The translations under genes and the position numbers were made by a program. The notes under the pieces are model-generated. The model was not told the origin of the DNA. It worked only from the letters and a program-made list of their open reading frames with translations, and ran no database searches. From an uncultured Pelagibacteraceae bacterium (lineage in GTDB: Bacteria; Pseudomonadota; Alphaproteobacteria; Pelagibacterales; AG-422-B15), in contig CACNSH010000002.1 in the NCBI GenBank assembly GCA_902622985.1, positions 232,962 to 296,961 on the forward strand: a stretch of 64,000 bases of DNA, in the 5' to 3' direction. Below are positions 8,954-19,830 of this stretch, piece after piece; position 1 is the first letter of the stretch; every line of letters begins with the position of its first letter.

Positions 8954-10513
8954 TCAAACTCCAGTGACGCCTGACATACTTGCTGGAGCTGACCTTTCTC
9001 TTTTAATTATTAATTTGTTTAGAGCGTTTATATATGCTTTGGCAGACGCAACAAGAGTATCTGTGTGTGCACCAAGTCCAACAACAGTTTTGCCATCTTC
9101 TGCCAATCTTACAGAAACTTCAGCTTGTGCATCCGTTCCTTCCGTAACAGCATGAACTTGATAGAGTAATAATTTTCCTTTATGAGGAACAAGTTGACTT
9201 AAACCATTAAAGATTGCATCAACAGGTCCGTCTCCCGAAGAAGTTACTGTCTTTGGCTCATCATCAATTAAAAGACTGATCTCTGCTTTTTGAGGACCTT
9301 TTGTTCCAGCTATAACTTGCAAATCCTGCAGTAAAATAGAGTCATTAACTCTGATTACCTGGTCATCAATAATAGCGATAATATCTTCATCATATATATT
9401 TTTCTTTTTATCTGCTAAGTTTTTAAAATTTTCAAAAGCCTCCTCAATTACATTGTCATTAATTGAATATCCAAGTTCAATTATCTTTTGTTTGAATGCA
9501 TGTCTGCCAGAGTGCTTGCCCATTACAAGATTTGATTCTGAAACTCCAACACTTTCTGGGGTCATAATCTCATACGTTTTATTATTTTTTAACATCCCGT
9601 CCTGATGAATACCTGCTTCGTGTGCAAAAGCATTTTTTCCAACAATAGCTTTATTAAATTGTACTGGAAAACCTGTAACTGCTGAGACAAGCTTGGAGGT
9701 TTTTGTTAATTTTTCAGTCTGAATGTTCGTTTGAAAAGGCATCATGTCATTTCTAGTTCTTATCGCCATGACAACTTCTTCCATTGCAGCGTTTCCAGCC
9801 CTTTCACCCAAACCATTAATCGTGCACTCAATTTGCCTTGCGCCAGCTCTCACGCCTGCAAGAGAATTTGCTACCGCCAATCCAAGATCATTATGACAAT
9901 GTGTCGAAATTGTAACCTTATCAATATTAGGCACATTGTTCATTAAATGATTTATAATATTTGTAAATTCATCAGGAATTGAGTATCCAACAGTATCTGG
10001 AATATTTATTGTAGATGCACCGTTCTTAATCGCAGCTTCGACAGTTTTACACATAAAGTCCAAATCTGTCCTAGTTCCATCTTCACAAGACCACTCAACG
10101 TCATCACATAGATTCCGTGCAAAAGATACACTGTCAATTACCTTCTGGTAAACCTCATCGGAATTCAATTGTAACTTGTGTTTCATATGAAGTTCACTTG
10201 TTGAGATAAATGTATGTATTCTTGGAGCAGTTGCATTTTTAAGAGCGTCTGCAGCTGTTTGAATGTCATTTTTTGAAGCTCTGCTCAAAGCGCATATTGA
10301 TGAATTTTTAATCTTTTTTGATATTTCAGAAACTGCTTCATAATCTCCCTTTGATGCGGCAGGAAATCCTGCTTCAATAATATCAACTTTCAAATCCTCT
10401 AAAGCTTCTGCAATTTTTAGTTTTTCTTCAATGTTCATTGAAGCACCAGGTGACTGCTCACCATCTCTTAATGTAGTGTCAAAAATCTTTATGTAATTAT
10501 TTTCTTTAATCAT
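8954..10513 (-). CDS. leuA: 2-isopropylmalate synthase
   Basis: LeuA condenses acetyl-CoA with 2-oxoisovalerate, the committed step of leucine synthesis. The 519-aa protein has the HMG-CoA-lyase-like TIM barrel with FDTTLRDGEQSPG at about 11-23, the HCHNDLGLA metal/active-site segment, and GLGERAGNAA, followed by a C-terminal LeuA dimer (allosteric) domain from about residue 385. It is preceded by a leader with a Leu-rich peptide and hairpin (10557-10664), suggesting attenuation by leucyl-tRNA. It is followed after 15 nt by mreB. Confidence 0.97.
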   Translation of the reverse strand: MIKENNYIKIFDTTLRDGEQSPGASMNIEEKLKIAEALEDLKVDIIEAGFPAASKGDYEAVSEISKKIKNSSICALSRASKNDIQTAADALKNATAPRIHTFISTSELHMKHKLQLNSDEVYQKVIDSVSFARNLCDDVEWSCEDGTRTDLDFMCKTVEAAIKNGASTINIPDTVGYSIPDEFTNIINHLMNNVPNIDKVTISTHCHNDLGLAVANSLAGVRAGARQIECTINGLGERAGNAAMEEVVMAIRTRNDMMPFQTNIQTEKLTKTSKLVSAVTGFPVQFNKAIVGKNAFAHEAGIHQDGMLKNNKTYEIMTPESVGVSESNLVMGKHSGRHAFKQKIIELGYSINDNVIEEAFENFKNLADKKKNIYDEDIIAIIDDQVIRVNDSILLQDLQVIAGTKGPQKAEISLLIDDEPKTVTSSGDGPVDAIFNGLSQLVPHKGKLLLYQVHAVTEGTDAQAEVSVRLAEDGKTVVGLGAHTDTLVASAKAYINALNKLIIKRERSAPASMSGVTGV

Positions 10514-10556
10514 CTCTCATCCTCTTAATAAAATTAAATTGTGTTAAAATTAAGTA

Positions 10557-10587
10557 CCCCCTGCAGTAATGTTATATTACCCAGGGG
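10557..10587 (-). terminator. Attenuator-like hairpin before leuA
   Basis: On the minus strand CCCCTG (10587-10582) pairs with CAGGGG (10562-10557), continued by GTAAT/ATTAC, giving an approximately 11-bp stem with a small loop and minor bulge. It begins inside the last codons of the Leu-rich leader peptide and lies about 45 nt before leuA. The following sequence is T-rich but interrupted (GTACTTAATTTT), so termination may be weak. A competing small hairpin at 10588-10598 (CTGC/GCAG) overlaps the leucine codons. Together these resemble a ribosome-controlled attenuator. Confidence 0.55.
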
Positions 10588-10634
10588 CTGCTAAGCAGGT
10601 CTAACAGCAATAGAGATTGAGAAGCGCTATTCAC
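10572..10634 (-). CDS. Leucine-rich leader peptide upstream of leuA
   Basis: A 20-codon reading frame from GTG at 10634 to TAA at 10572 encodes a peptide with the run SLLLLDLLSS: six leucines in seven codons, using CTA, TTG, CTG, TTA, CTG and CTT. It ends within the attenuator-like stem. An in-frame TTG at 10664 with AGAGTGG upstream would give 30 residues and may be the true start; the GTG lacks a clear ribosome binding site. Leucine codons placed before a hairpin and leuA are the classic arrangement of leu operon attenuation. The rest of the 297-nt spacer (10514-10810) shows nothing else. Confidence 0.6.
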   Translation of the reverse strand: MNSASQSLLLLDLLSSPWVI

Positions 10635-10810
10635 AGTTAATTGATTTTCAAATTTTTTATTCAATTTTACCACTCTGTTTTATTGCACTTTCTACTTGTT
10701 TGAGATTATCCGATAATTATATGAAAATTCGTTATTTTTCAACGTATTAGTAAAAAAACCTAATTTTCTGCCATAAATCAAGGAAATTGCTGAACTGAAG
10801 TATTGCTGAA

Positions 10811-11839
<1,029 letters not shown>

Positions 11840-12346
11840 TTACATCTTTTCTGTTCCGCGTGCAATAGCTACTACACCAGTTCTTGATACCTCAGAGAGA
11901 CCTAATGGCTTCATTAAATCGATGAAAGCATCAATTTTTCTTGGAGAACCATTCAATTCGAAGACGAAAGAATCGTGTGTTGTGTCTATTACTTTGGCTC
12001 TAAATACATCAGATAACCTCATTGACTCTACTCTTTTTTCTCCAGTTGAAACAATTTTGACTAAGGCCATCTCCCTTTCAATGCCCTGTTTCTCAAATGT
12101 GACGTTTACCGCTCTTTTTACAGGTACAATTCTCTGTAATTGGCTAATCATTTTATTTACTGTTTCTTCTGTACCTGGCGCCACAATTGTAATCCTAGAG
12201 ATATGTTTTTCTGCATCTACTTCAGCAACTGTAAGACTATCAATGTTGTAACCTCTACCTGAAATTAAACCTATTACTCGCGCAAGAACACCTGGCTCAT
12301 TATCAACAAGAACTGATACTGTATGTTTTGAAATTAATTCACTCAT
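11840..12346 (-). CDS. ilvH: Acetolactate synthase small (regulatory) subunit
   Basis: The small subunit activates the catalytic subunit and gives feedback inhibition by branched-chain amino acids. The 168-aa protein has an N-terminal ACT domain (HTVSVLVDNEPGVLARVIGL and RGYNIDSLTV) and the C-terminal small-subunit domain ending SEVSRTGVVAIARG. Its ATG overlaps the ilvI stop as TAATG, which indicates translational coupling and 1:1 synthesis. Confidence 0.96.
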   Translation of the reverse strand: MSELISKHTVSVLVDNEPGVLARVIGLISGRGYNIDSLTVAEVDAEKHISRITIVAPGTEETVNKMISQLQRIVPVKRAVNVTFEKQGIEREMALVKIVSTGEKRVESMRLSDVFRAKVIDTTHDSFVFELNGSPRKIDAFIDLMKPLGLSEVSRTGVVAIARGTEKM

Positions 12347-14115
12347 TATACTAATACTTTTCCTTCATCTGAGATCTCTTCTTTTTCTGTTTCATCTCCA
12401 AGCAACATTTCATTGTGGGCCTTTCCAGATGGTATCATTGGAAAAACATTTTCGTTTTCATCAACTACGCAGTCAAATATTACAGGGCCATCATAATCAA
12501 TCATTTCAATTATTGCCTTGTCAAGTTCACTTGGACTTTGGGCCCTTATACCTTTAGCGCCGTAAGCTTCAGCAAGCTTTACAAAATCAGGTAAAGCATC
12601 TGTATAGCTGTGAGAGTATCTTTTATCGTGAAGAAGTTCTTGCCACTGCCTTACCATTCCCATGTATTGATTATTAATAATGAAAATCTTTACAGGCAGT
12701 TTGTGTTGAATGGCTGTCGACATTTCTTGTATGCACATCAATATTGAAGCTTCTCCTGCAATATCAATTACGAGTTTATCGGGATGAGCAACTTGAGCGC
12801 CTATTGCAGCTGGCAAACCAAAACCCATAGTGCCCAGTCCTCCAGATGTAATCCATCTGTTGGGTCTATTAAATTTGTAATATTGCGCGGCCCACATTTG
12901 ATGCTGTCCAACCTCAGTGGTTACAAAAACATCTTTTTCTTTTGTCAGTTCATACAATCTTTGTATTGCATGTTGTGGCTTTATCGTTTTTTTATCTTCA
13001 TTAAACCCTAATGAATCTCGCTCTTTCCATTTATCTATTTGTTTCCACCAATCCTTAACCTGCGATTTATTAACCTTATAAACTTTTGATTTCCACAGCT
13101 TAATGGCATCTTCAAGTACATGAGCAACGTCACCAACAAGGGCAACATCTACATTGACAACTTTATTAATTGAAGATGGATCAATATCGATATGGATTTT
13201 TTTTGAATTTGGAGAAAATTCATCAATTTTTCCAGTAATTCTATCATCAAAACGTGCGCCAATGTTTATCATGAGGTCACATTTATTCATCGCCATATTA
13301 GCTTCGTATGTACCGTGCATGCCAAGCATTCCTACAAACTGAGTATCATCACCTGGAAACGCACCAAGTCCTTGAAGGGTGGATGTAATTGGAAAACCAG
13401 TAAGACGAACAAACTCTCTTAGTAGTTGAACGGCTGCATTCCCTGAATTGATTACTCCCCCTCCAGTATAAAAGATTGGCTTTTCAGCTTCTGCGATTAA
13501 CTTTAGAGCATCATCAATATTATCAATGTTTGCTTTTAATTTTGGTCTATAAGACTTATGTTTAACTGTATCAGGCCCAATATATGTTCCGGTTTGGAAT
13601 TGAATATCTTTCGGTATATCTACTAGAACAGGTCCTGGTCTGCCGCTTGAAGCTACATAAAATGCTTCGTGTAAAATTCGAGATAGATCACTTATATCCT
13701 TAACTAACCAATTATGCTTAGTACACGGACGCGTAATCCCAACTGCATCACATTCCTGAAATGCATCCGTTCCAATTAAGTGCGTAGGAACTTGTCCACT
13801 AATACAAACAAGAGGAATTGAATCCATCATAGCATCAGTTAATCCTGTCACTGCGTTAGTTACTCCTGGACCTGAAGTAACTAACATTACTCCAACTTTA
13901 CCACTTGACCTTGCATACCCCTCAGCAGCATGGGACGCACCTTGTTCATGCCTTACTAAAAAATGGCGTATTTGATGGTTTGTATCCTTAGTTTTTGCTA
14001 ATTCATCATATATTGGCAAAACTGCGCCACCAGGATAGCCAAATATTGTATCAACTTGTTGATCTTCCAAGGCCTTTAGAACCATTTGTGCACCAGTCAT
14101 TTGCATATTAACCAT
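12346..14115 (-). CDS. ilvI: Acetolactate synthase large (catalytic) subunit
   Basis: This is a thiamine diphosphate and FAD enzyme making acetolactate and acetohydroxybutyrate. The 589-aa protein has the N-terminal ThDP domain with [15 protein letters not shown] and the catalytic Glu in [16 protein letters not shown], a central FAD domain, and the C-terminal domain with [15 protein letters not shown] and the ThDP/Mg motif starting IDIAGEAS and ending NNQYMGMV. The usual GDGSF is GEASI here, with Glu replacing the first metal-binding Asp position's neighbour as in many AHAS large subunits. The 93-nt gap to miaA holds no leader peptide that I can see. Confidence 0.96.
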   Translation of the reverse strand: MVNMQMTGAQMVLKALEDQQVDTIFGYPGGAVLPIYDELAKTKDTNHQIRHFLVRHEQGASHAAEGYARSSGKVGVMLVTSGPGVTNAVTGLTDAMMDSIPLVCISGQVPTHLIGTDAFQECDAVGITRPCTKHNWLVKDISDLSRILHEAFYVASSGRPGPVLVDIPKDIQFQTGTYIGPDTVKHKSYRPKLKANIDNIDDALKLIAEAEKPIFYTGGGVINSGNAAVQLLREFVRLTGFPITSTLQGLGAFPGDDTQFVGMLGMHGTYEANMAMNKCDLMINIGARFDDRITGKIDEFSPNSKKIHIDIDPSSINKVVNVDVALVGDVAHVLEDAIKLWKSKVYKVNKSQVKDWWKQIDKWKERDSLGFNEDKKTIKPQHAIQRLYELTKEKDVFVTTEVGQHQMWAAQYYKFNRPNRWITSGGLGTMGFGLPAAIGAQVAHPDKLVIDIAGEASILMCIQEMSTAIQHKLPVKIFIINNQYMGMVRQWQELLHDKRYSHSYTDALPDFVKLAEAYGAKGIRAQSPSELDKAIIEMIDYDGPVIFDCVVDENENVFPMIPSGKAHNEMLLGDETEKEEISDEGKVLV

Positions 14116-14208
14116 AAATTATACCCCTAATAAGAAGTGACGTTTTATGGAGATTTAATTAATAAGTCAAATATTTTAAATATATGAAAAGAATATTTTA
14201 TAGATAAT

Positions 14209-15087
14209 TTATAAATATTTCTTTATATCAACATTTTGAGTAATATTATTACCTTTTATCCACGTATCTTGTCTTTTGATATAGTTTCTCGTGTTTTTCT
14301 TCATTATCCTTTTGGCTTCATCTAAACTGACTTTTCCATCAATAAAGTTGGTTATTTCACGAACTCCAATTGCCTTCATAATAGATAATTCAGCGCTATA
14401 ATTTTTCTCAATTAAAGATTGAACCTCATCGACAGCACCATCATGAAACATATTATCAACTCTTTGCTCAGCTGACTCATATAGCTTCTCACGTAAATTG
14501 CCAGTTAGGATCACTCTATAATTTACAATATCAATTTTTTTGTTTGGATTAAATTGCCATTCTTCTAAAACTTTTCCAGTCTGAAGCAGTAATGAATAAC
14601 TACGCATTATTCTTTGTTTATCATTTGAATTAATTTTTGTACCTGGGTATTTTAATAAGATTTTATTGTATAAATGATTAAGACCATTAGTTTCTAAATC
14701 CAGCTTTGTTTGTTCTTCTATATTTTTTTTTATAGAAGGAATTTCTGAAAGTCCATCCATCAAGGCCTTTAAATACAAACCTGTTCCACCTACAACAATT
14801 GGAAGCAACTTATTATCGAAACAATTATTAATTTCATGCTCTGCTTTTTCCAGCCAAATAGCTGCTGAGCAACTTTCATTGCCTTTAAGCATACCATAAA
14901 GACGATGGTCAAATTTTTTACATATCTCATCGTCTGGTCTATCAGTTAGTATCTTTAGATCTTTGTATACCTGTAGACTATCAAAATTAATTATTGCTGA
15001 TTTATGTTTAGAAGCAATTTGAGTTGCAAGCTTTGACTTTCCACTTGCTGTGGGACCAAAGATAACCAGTATGTCCCTTTTTTCCAT
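14209..15087 (-). CDS. miaA: tRNA dimethylallyltransferase
   Basis: MiaA adds an isopentenyl group to A37 of tRNAs reading UNN codons. The 292-aa protein has the P-loop GPTASGKS at 11-18, the DSLQVYKDL segment, VGGTGLYLKALMDGLSEIP, and the C-terminal KKNTRNYIKRQDTWIKG tRNA-binding end. It starts 5 nt after degP in the same direction. Confidence 0.95.
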   Translation of the reverse strand: MEKRDILVIFGPTASGKSKLATQIASKHKSAIINFDSLQVYKDLKILTDRPDDEICKKFDHRLYGMLKGNESCSAAIWLEKAEHEINNCFDNKLLPIVVGGTGLYLKALMDGLSEIPSIKKNIEEQTKLDLETNGLNHLYNKILLKYPGTKINSNDKQRIMRSYSLLLQTGKVLEEWQFNPNKKIDIVNYRVILTGNLREKLYESAEQRVDNMFHDGAVDEVQSLIEKNYSAELSIMKAIGVREITNFIDGKVSLDEAKRIMKKNTRNYIKRQDTWIKGNNITQNVDIKKYL

Positions 15088-15092
15088 TTTAT

Positions 15093-16496
15093 TTAGTCGA
15101 GAGACAACCTAGCGCCTATATATTTTTTAGAGTTAGGGCCAGAATAAAAAACAATTAAAACATTTTCTTTTCCCTGAGAAACAACCTCATCAATTATTTG
15201 TAATACTTCCCCAGATGCTTTCACTGATTTATTTTGTATTTCAATAATAATGTCGTCTTTTTTAATATTTTGTCGTATTAGGAAAGAGTCATTATTGATT
15301 TCAGATATAATTACTCCTTGTAGAGTTTTAGCTAAATCCAATCTGGACTTGTCTTCATCTGTCAAGGTTCTGACTTTTATTCCTAGTTCTTTTATTAAAA
15401 CAGCTGATCCATTATTTTCAATTGAGGCAAGTTCCTCAAGAGACGGTTGTTTGCCTAAATTTACAAATAACTGAACTTCTTTTTCATCTCGCCAGACAAC
15501 TACCTTTGTAGATTGACCAATATCAGCCTCGGCCACAAGTTTTGGAAGCGTTTGAACAGATTCAACTTCTTTGCCATTGAATTCAATAATGATGTCACCC
15601 TCATTAACTCCGCCTTTAAGTGCCGGGCTATCTGTAGTTAAACCCTGAACTAAGGCACCATAGGTTTTACCAAGACCCAAACTCTGCGCAATTTCATCAG
15701 TTACTTCTTGAATTCTTACGCCTAACCAGGCTCTTTCAATTTCTCCTGTTTCTTGCAGTTGCTGAATAATGTTGTTTGCAAGATTTGATGGTATAGCAAA
15801 ACCGATACCAATAGATCCGCCGCTTGGAGAAATGATCATAGAATTTACTCCAATCACTTTCCCGTCTAAATCAAATAAAGGTCCTCCTGAATTGCCCCTA
15901 TTTATTGATGCATCAGTTTGTATAAAGTCATCATATCTTCCACCAAGCATCCTGCCTCTTGCAGAAACGATACCTGCTGTAACAGTGCCTCCTAGTCCAT
16001 GTGGATTACCGATTGCCATTACCCAATTACCTACTTTTGCTGTGTCTGAATCACCAAACTCTAAAAATGGAAGGTTATTTGCGTCAACTTTTAGAAGCGC
16101 TAAATCAGTCTCAGCATCTGAAGCGATCAATTCGGCTTCTAATTTTAATCCATCTGTAAAGGTAACTTGTATGTCTGAAGCGTTCTCTACAACATGATTA
16201 TTTGTAACAATAAAACCATCTGCAGAAATCACAAAGCCTGAACCTAATGAACTAAATTCTCTCTCTGATGGTTCTGGGCTAGGCATATTAAACGGAAAAT
16301 TAAAAAAATCTTCAATCGATGGAACTTGAGGACCTGTATTTTCAATTATACCAGTAGTTGAAATGTTAACAACTGAGGGTGAAACTCTTTCAGCTAAATC
16401 AGAGAAGGTATCAGGTCCATTAAAGCTTAAAGATTGAAACGTAGAACAAATAAACAAAAAAAAGATGATTGGTATAATTTTGATATCTAATTTCAT
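15093..16496 (-). CDS. degP: Periplasmic serine protease DegP/HtrA (Do family)
   Basis: This is a periplasmic quality-control protease and chaperone. With the start at 16496 the protein is 467 aa with a signal peptide (MKLDIKIIPIIFFLF) and the trypsin-like triad H101 (TNNHVVE), D131 (DLALLK) and S203 (GNSGGPL), followed by two PDZ domains at about 265-350 and 375-460. I chose this start because ATG overlaps the stop of the DUF2065 gene as ATGA and gives a proper signal peptide; a longer upstream reading would only copy DUF2065 sequence in another frame. It lies in the hflK-hflC-DUF2065-degP block. Confidence 0.95.
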   Translation of the reverse strand: MKLDIKIIPIIFFLFICSTFQSLSFNGPDTFSDLAERVSPSVVNISTTGIIENTGPQVPSIEDFFNFPFNMPSPEPSEREFSSLGSGFVISADGFIVTNNHVVENASDIQVTFTDGLKLEAELIASDAETDLALLKVDANNLPFLEFGDSDTAKVGNWVMAIGNPHGLGGTVTAGIVSARGRMLGGRYDDFIQTDASINRGNSGGPLFDLDGKVIGVNSMIISPSGGSIGIGFAIPSNLANNIIQQLQETGEIERAWLGVRIQEVTDEIAQSLGLGKTYGALVQGLTTDSPALKGGVNEGDIIIEFNGKEVESVQTLPKLVAEADIGQSTKVVVWRDEKEVQLFVNLGKQPSLEELASIENNGSAVLIKELGIKVRTLTDEDKSRLDLAKTLQGVIISEINNDSFLIRQNIKKDDIIIEIQNKSVKASGEVLQIIDEVVSQGKENVLIVFYSGPNSKKYIGARLSLD

Positions 16497-16681
16497 CTGA
16501 CTGCAGTCCATAACATTAGAAATCCTACTATTGCTGATGCCAGACCTCCCCATTTTAGGGTGTCATTGTTCATCTCTAACATAGATCTAATCATATTCTT
16601 CATTCTATTTGGAAATAAGGCATAAAGAAGGCCCTCTATAATTAAAAGTAATCCAAGAGAACCTAATATAAATTGCATCAT
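16493..16681 (-). CDS. DUF2065 (YjeT-like) small membrane protein
   Basis: The 62-aa protein has two hydrophobic segments (about 1-22 and 42-60) and the family pattern G.LLIIEGLLYALFPNRMK and WGGLASAIVGFLMLW. DUF2065 proteins commonly sit beside hflK/hflC, as here. The role is not established; association with the HflKC/FtsH membrane quality-control complex is a plausible inference. The stop overlaps the degP start by ATGA. Confidence 0.88.
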   Translation of the reverse strand: MMQFILGSLGLLLIIEGLLYALFPNRMKNMIRSMLEMNNDTLKWGGLASAIVGFLMLWTAVR

Positions 16682-16701
16682 TTTAGGAAAGTTAAATATT
16701 T

Positions 16702-17562
16702 TTACTCAGAGTAAGTTCCAAAATATTGAAAGAATTCACTTTCAGGAGACAAGATCATAGTTGTGTCTGAACTTTTCAGACCTTCTGCATACGCCTGCAT
16801 TGCTCTGTAGAAAGCAAAAAATTCAGGGTCTTTTCCAAATGCATCCGCAAAAATTTTATTAGCCATTCCATCGCCTTCACCACGAATTATGTTGGCTTCT
16901 TTCTCTGCTTGTGACTTTATAATCGTAACTTCCTTATCAGCAGTTGAACGAATTTTTTGAGCCATCTCAGCACCTTTTGCTCTGAACTCTCTGGCTTCAC
17001 GTTCACGTTCAGTTTGCATTCTACCAAAAATTGCCTGGCTATTTGCTTCAGGTAAATCAGCTCGTTTAATTCTTACATCAACAATTTCTATTCCAAAGTT
17101 CTTTACTTCTGCTTCGGCTAATGACGTAATTTGCTTCATAAGTTTCGAACGGTCATCCGATAACACGGCGGACAGAGGTTCCTCACCAAGAACGCCCCTA
17201 ATTCTTGAATTAACAACTGCAGAAATTCTTGATCTAGCGACATTTTCATTACCAAATGCCTTATAGAACTCTAAAACATCAACAATTTTGAATTTTACAT
17301 AAGCATCAACAATAAGCCTCTTTTGATCAGATGCGATTACCTCAGCGGCAGGGGCATCGATGTCTAGAATACGATTATCAATAAATATTACATTTTGAAT
17401 GAATGGTATTTTAAAATTAAGACCTGGTTCAGTAATTACTCTTTTTGGATCACCAAACTGCAATACGATTGCATTTTTTACTTCTAGCACTGTGAACAGG
17501 GTGAAATAAGCGACTATTACAATAAATCCTAAAACTATCAATGATATTCTCGTAGTGCTCAT
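16702..17562 (-). CDS. hflC: HflC, SPFH-domain regulator of FtsH protease
   Basis: HflC pairs with HflK in a large membrane cage around FtsH. The protein has one N-terminal membrane segment (ISLIVLGFIVIVAYFTLF), an SPFH/band-7 domain at about 20-185 and an Ala/Glu-rich coiled coil (about 190-250). I chose ATG at 17562 because AGGAG lies 5 nt upstream; a GTG at 17568 overlapping the hflK stop is possible but too close to that site. Two nt separate it from hflK. Confidence 0.94.
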   Translation of the reverse strand: MSTTRISLIVLGFIVIVAYFTLFTVLEVKNAIVLQFGDPKRVITEPGLNFKIPFIQNVIFIDNRILDIDAPAAEVIASDQKRLIVDAYVKFKIVDVLEFYKAFGNENVARSRISAVVNSRIRGVLGEEPLSAVLSDDRSKLMKQITSLAEAEVKNFGIEIVDVRIKRADLPEANSQAIFGRMQTEREREAREFRAKGAEMAQKIRSTADKEVTIIKSQAEKEANIIRGEGDGMANKIFADAFGKDPEFFAFYRAMQAYAEGLKSSDTTMILSPESEFFQYFGTYSE

Positions 17563-17564
17563 AA

Positions 17565-18638
17565 TCACTCCTGTGACTTCTTGCTTAATTCGGGAAGTGG
17601 TAAATAAGGAACAACTGAGTCACCTCCGGCTTTGTCAATGATAACCTTGTCCATATCAGAGAAAACATCTTCCATTGTCTCATAAAATATTCTTTTCTTT
17701 GTCACTTGAGGAGCTTTTGCGTACTCTGTTTGAATTGACAGGAACCTTGCTGCCTTACCTTCACTGTCAGCAATGACCTTTTGTCTATAACCCTCAGCAG
17801 ATTGAAGAATTTGCTCCGCCTCACCTCTTGCTCTTGGAATTATATCGTTAGCATATGCCTCTGCTTCATTTCTTTGTCGTTCCATATCAGCTCGTGCAGC
17901 CTGTACATCTCTAAATGCGTCGATTACCTGTGCTGGCGGGTCAGCCTTTTGAGTTTGTACTTGTGTTATTGTAATACCCGTACCGTATTCGTCTAATATT
18001 TCTTGTATAATTAATCTAGTTTGTTCCTCTATTTCTGTTCTTCCTTCTGTCAGAATGGATTGCAGGCCACCCTGCCCGATAGACTCTCTCATTGCTGTCT
18101 CTGCAGCGCTTTTCACAGTAAGTTCGGGAGCTTGAACATTAAATAAAAACTTACCCGCATCATTGATTAACCAGAATACTGAAAAGTCAATATCAACAAT
18201 ATTTTCGTCACCTGTTAACATTAAACTTTCTTCTTCTACATCTCTAATTGCAGTGACTCTAGAATCTGGACTTTGTCTGTAACCAACATCTATTCTATTT
18301 ATTTTGGTTACTTTGGGTGTGAATACACGCTCTATAGGATATGGTAAGTGATAGTTTAGTCCAGGTTGTGTGGTTTTGGTGTACTTTCCAAATTGTAAAA
18401 CTACGCCCTGCTCGTCCGGTAAAACTCTATAAAAACCACTCGCAAGCCATATAAGTATTAATATACCAATGATAACTATTGGTCCTAACTTTCCAAAAAA
18501 AGAACCTGGCATCATTCCTTTAAAACGATTCTGTGCGTTTCGGATCACATCATCCATGTTGGGACCTGGACCACGTCTACCACTTCCATTACCTGAAGAA
18601 CCCCAAGGATCGTTATTGTTATTATCAGACCAAGACAT
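17565..18638 (-). CDS. hflK: HflK, SPFH-domain partner of HflC
   Basis: The 357-aa protein has the glycine- and asparagine-rich N-terminus typical of HflK (MSWSDNNNNDPWGSSG), one membrane segment at about 50-70, a band-7 domain and a long C-terminal coiled coil with QRNEAEAYANDIIPRARGEA. It is the first gene of the hflKC-DUF2065-degP-miaA run and is divergent from apbC across a 106-nt spacer, in which a TTTACA/TGTAAT promoter for apbC is possible but weak. Confidence 0.94.
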   Translation of the reverse strand: MSWSDNNNNDPWGSSGNGSGRRGPGPNMDDVIRNAQNRFKGMMPGSFFGKLGPIVIIGILILIWLASGFYRVLPDEQGVVLQFGKYTKTTQPGLNYHLPYPIERVFTPKVTKINRIDVGYRQSPDSRVTAIRDVEEESLMLTGDENIVDIDFSVFWLINDAGKFLFNVQAPELTVKSAAETAMRESIGQGGLQSILTEGRTEIEEQTRLIIQEILDEYGTGITITQVQTQKADPPAQVIDAFRDVQAARADMERQRNEAEAYANDIIPRARGEAEQILQSAEGYRQKVIADSEGKAARFLSIQTEYAKAPQVTKKRIFYETMEDVFSDMDKVIIDKAGGDSVVPYLPLPELSKKSQE

Positions 18639-18744
18639 ATAATTTAGAATTATTACCTATATATGGTAAAAATGCTTAAAAGCAATTATTTACACTTATA
18701 CTATGATATATTGTAATTAATTACGTAAATACAAGATCAAAAAA

Positions 18745-19830
18745 ATGGCAGAAACTCTAGAAAATCAAGCTTTACACCTCCTTGGACAAGTTGTTAACGA
18801 AGAAGCAGGTGAAAACATAGTTGCTATGGGTATGGTTAAAAATGTATCTGTGAGTGAGGGAAAGATAGATTGTATTATTGAATTCAAAGAAAATGATCAG
18901 AAAAAAAATGAAAAAATTTTTGAGGATGCCCAAAGAGCACTGAAAGAGATTCCAGGTGTAACTAAAGTTAATATAATCACAACCTTACATAAGGAAAATT
19001 CAACACATGCAAATGATGAAGTGAATTCAGATAACAAAACAAATAGCTTTGGCACTAATCAAATAAAATATATTCTTGCAGTTGCATCAGGAAAAGGAGG
19101 AGTCGGCAAATCAACAGTCGCTTCAAATCTAGCATGCGCGTTTAAATCACTTGGTTTAAAAACCTGTTTACTTGATGCTGATATTTATGGTCCATCAATT
19201 CCCAAAATGATTGGGATTAATGAAAAGCCTCATTCTGATGGACAAAAAATTGAAACAATCAATCGATATGGACTATCGACAATGTCTATGGGTTACATGG
19301 TCAATGATGAAAATCCAATCATCTGGAGAGGCCTAATGGTCATGAAAGCAATTAATGAAATGATTGATAAAGTAAATTGGGGAGCTGCAGATATTATGGT
19401 CATCGATTTGCCCCCAGGCACAGGAGATGTTCAACTGTCTCTGATTCAGAAACTAAAAATCTCTGGAAGTTTAATAGTTACTACACCTCAAGATATTGCT
19501 TTAATTGATGTAATCAGAGGGTTAAAGATGTTTGAAAAAACTAAAGTACCCATTCTTGGCATTGTGGAAAATATGAGTTACTTTTTAGCACCTGATACAG
19601 GCAAAGAATATAAACTTTACGGTGAAAGTAAAACAAATGAAGTTGCTGAAAAATATGATTATGAAATACTTGCAAATCTTCCTCATGATCCATTGCTACT
19701 TGAGCAATGTGAAAAAGGTCACCCTCTTACAGATTTAGTGCCAGATCATAAAGTCAGTCAAATGTTTATTGAATTGGCCGAGAATTTATTAAAACGATTA
19801 AAACTAGAACAATTAGCAAATACTAACTAA
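18745..19830 (+). CDS. apbC: Iron-sulfur carrier ATPase Mrp/ApbC
   Basis: Mrp/ApbC is a P-loop NTPase that carries and delivers Fe-S clusters. The 361-aa protein has an N-terminal MIP18/DUF59 domain (about 5-90) and a ParA-like domain with the deviant Walker [16 protein letters not shown] and [12 protein letters not shown]. The CPxC motif used for cluster binding in enterobacterial ApbC is replaced by APDTG (in [14 protein letters not shown]); I recall the same change in other alphaproteobacteria. Its 3' end overlaps the convergent thyX gene by 8 nt. Confidence 0.92.
   Translation: MAETLENQALHLLGQVVNEEAGENIVAMGMVKNVSVSEGKIDCIIEFKENDQKKNEKIFEDAQRALKEIPGVTKVNIITTLHKENSTHANDEVNSDNKTNSFGTNQIKYILAVASGKGGVGKSTVASNLACAFKSLGLKTCLLDADIYGPSIPKMIGINEKPHSDGQKIETINRYGLSTMSMGYMVNDENPIIWRGLMVMKAINEMIDKVNWGAADIMVIDLPPGTGDVQLSLIQKLKISGSLIVTTPQDIALIDVIRGLKMFEKTKVPILGIVENMSYFLAPDTGKEYKLYGESKTNEVAEKYDYEILANLPHDPLLLEQCEKGHPLTDLVPDHKVSQMFIELAENLLKRLKLEQLANTN

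Noticed and set aside
9731..9946. Plus-strand open frame opposite leuA
   Set aside because: It mirrors conserved LeuA codons; shadow frame only.
14116..14208. Second attenuator before ilvI
   Set aside because: The 93-nt spacer has no Ile/Leu/Val-rich short frame and no strong hairpin.
15769..16197. A 142-codon plus-strand open frame opposite degP
   Set aside because: It is the complement of conserved DegP coding sequence and has no own ribosome binding site or family signature.
16497..16553. Longer N-terminus for DegP starting upstream of 16496
   Set aside because: The extra codons overlap the DUF2065 gene in another frame and would bury the signal peptide; the ATGA junction gives the natural start.
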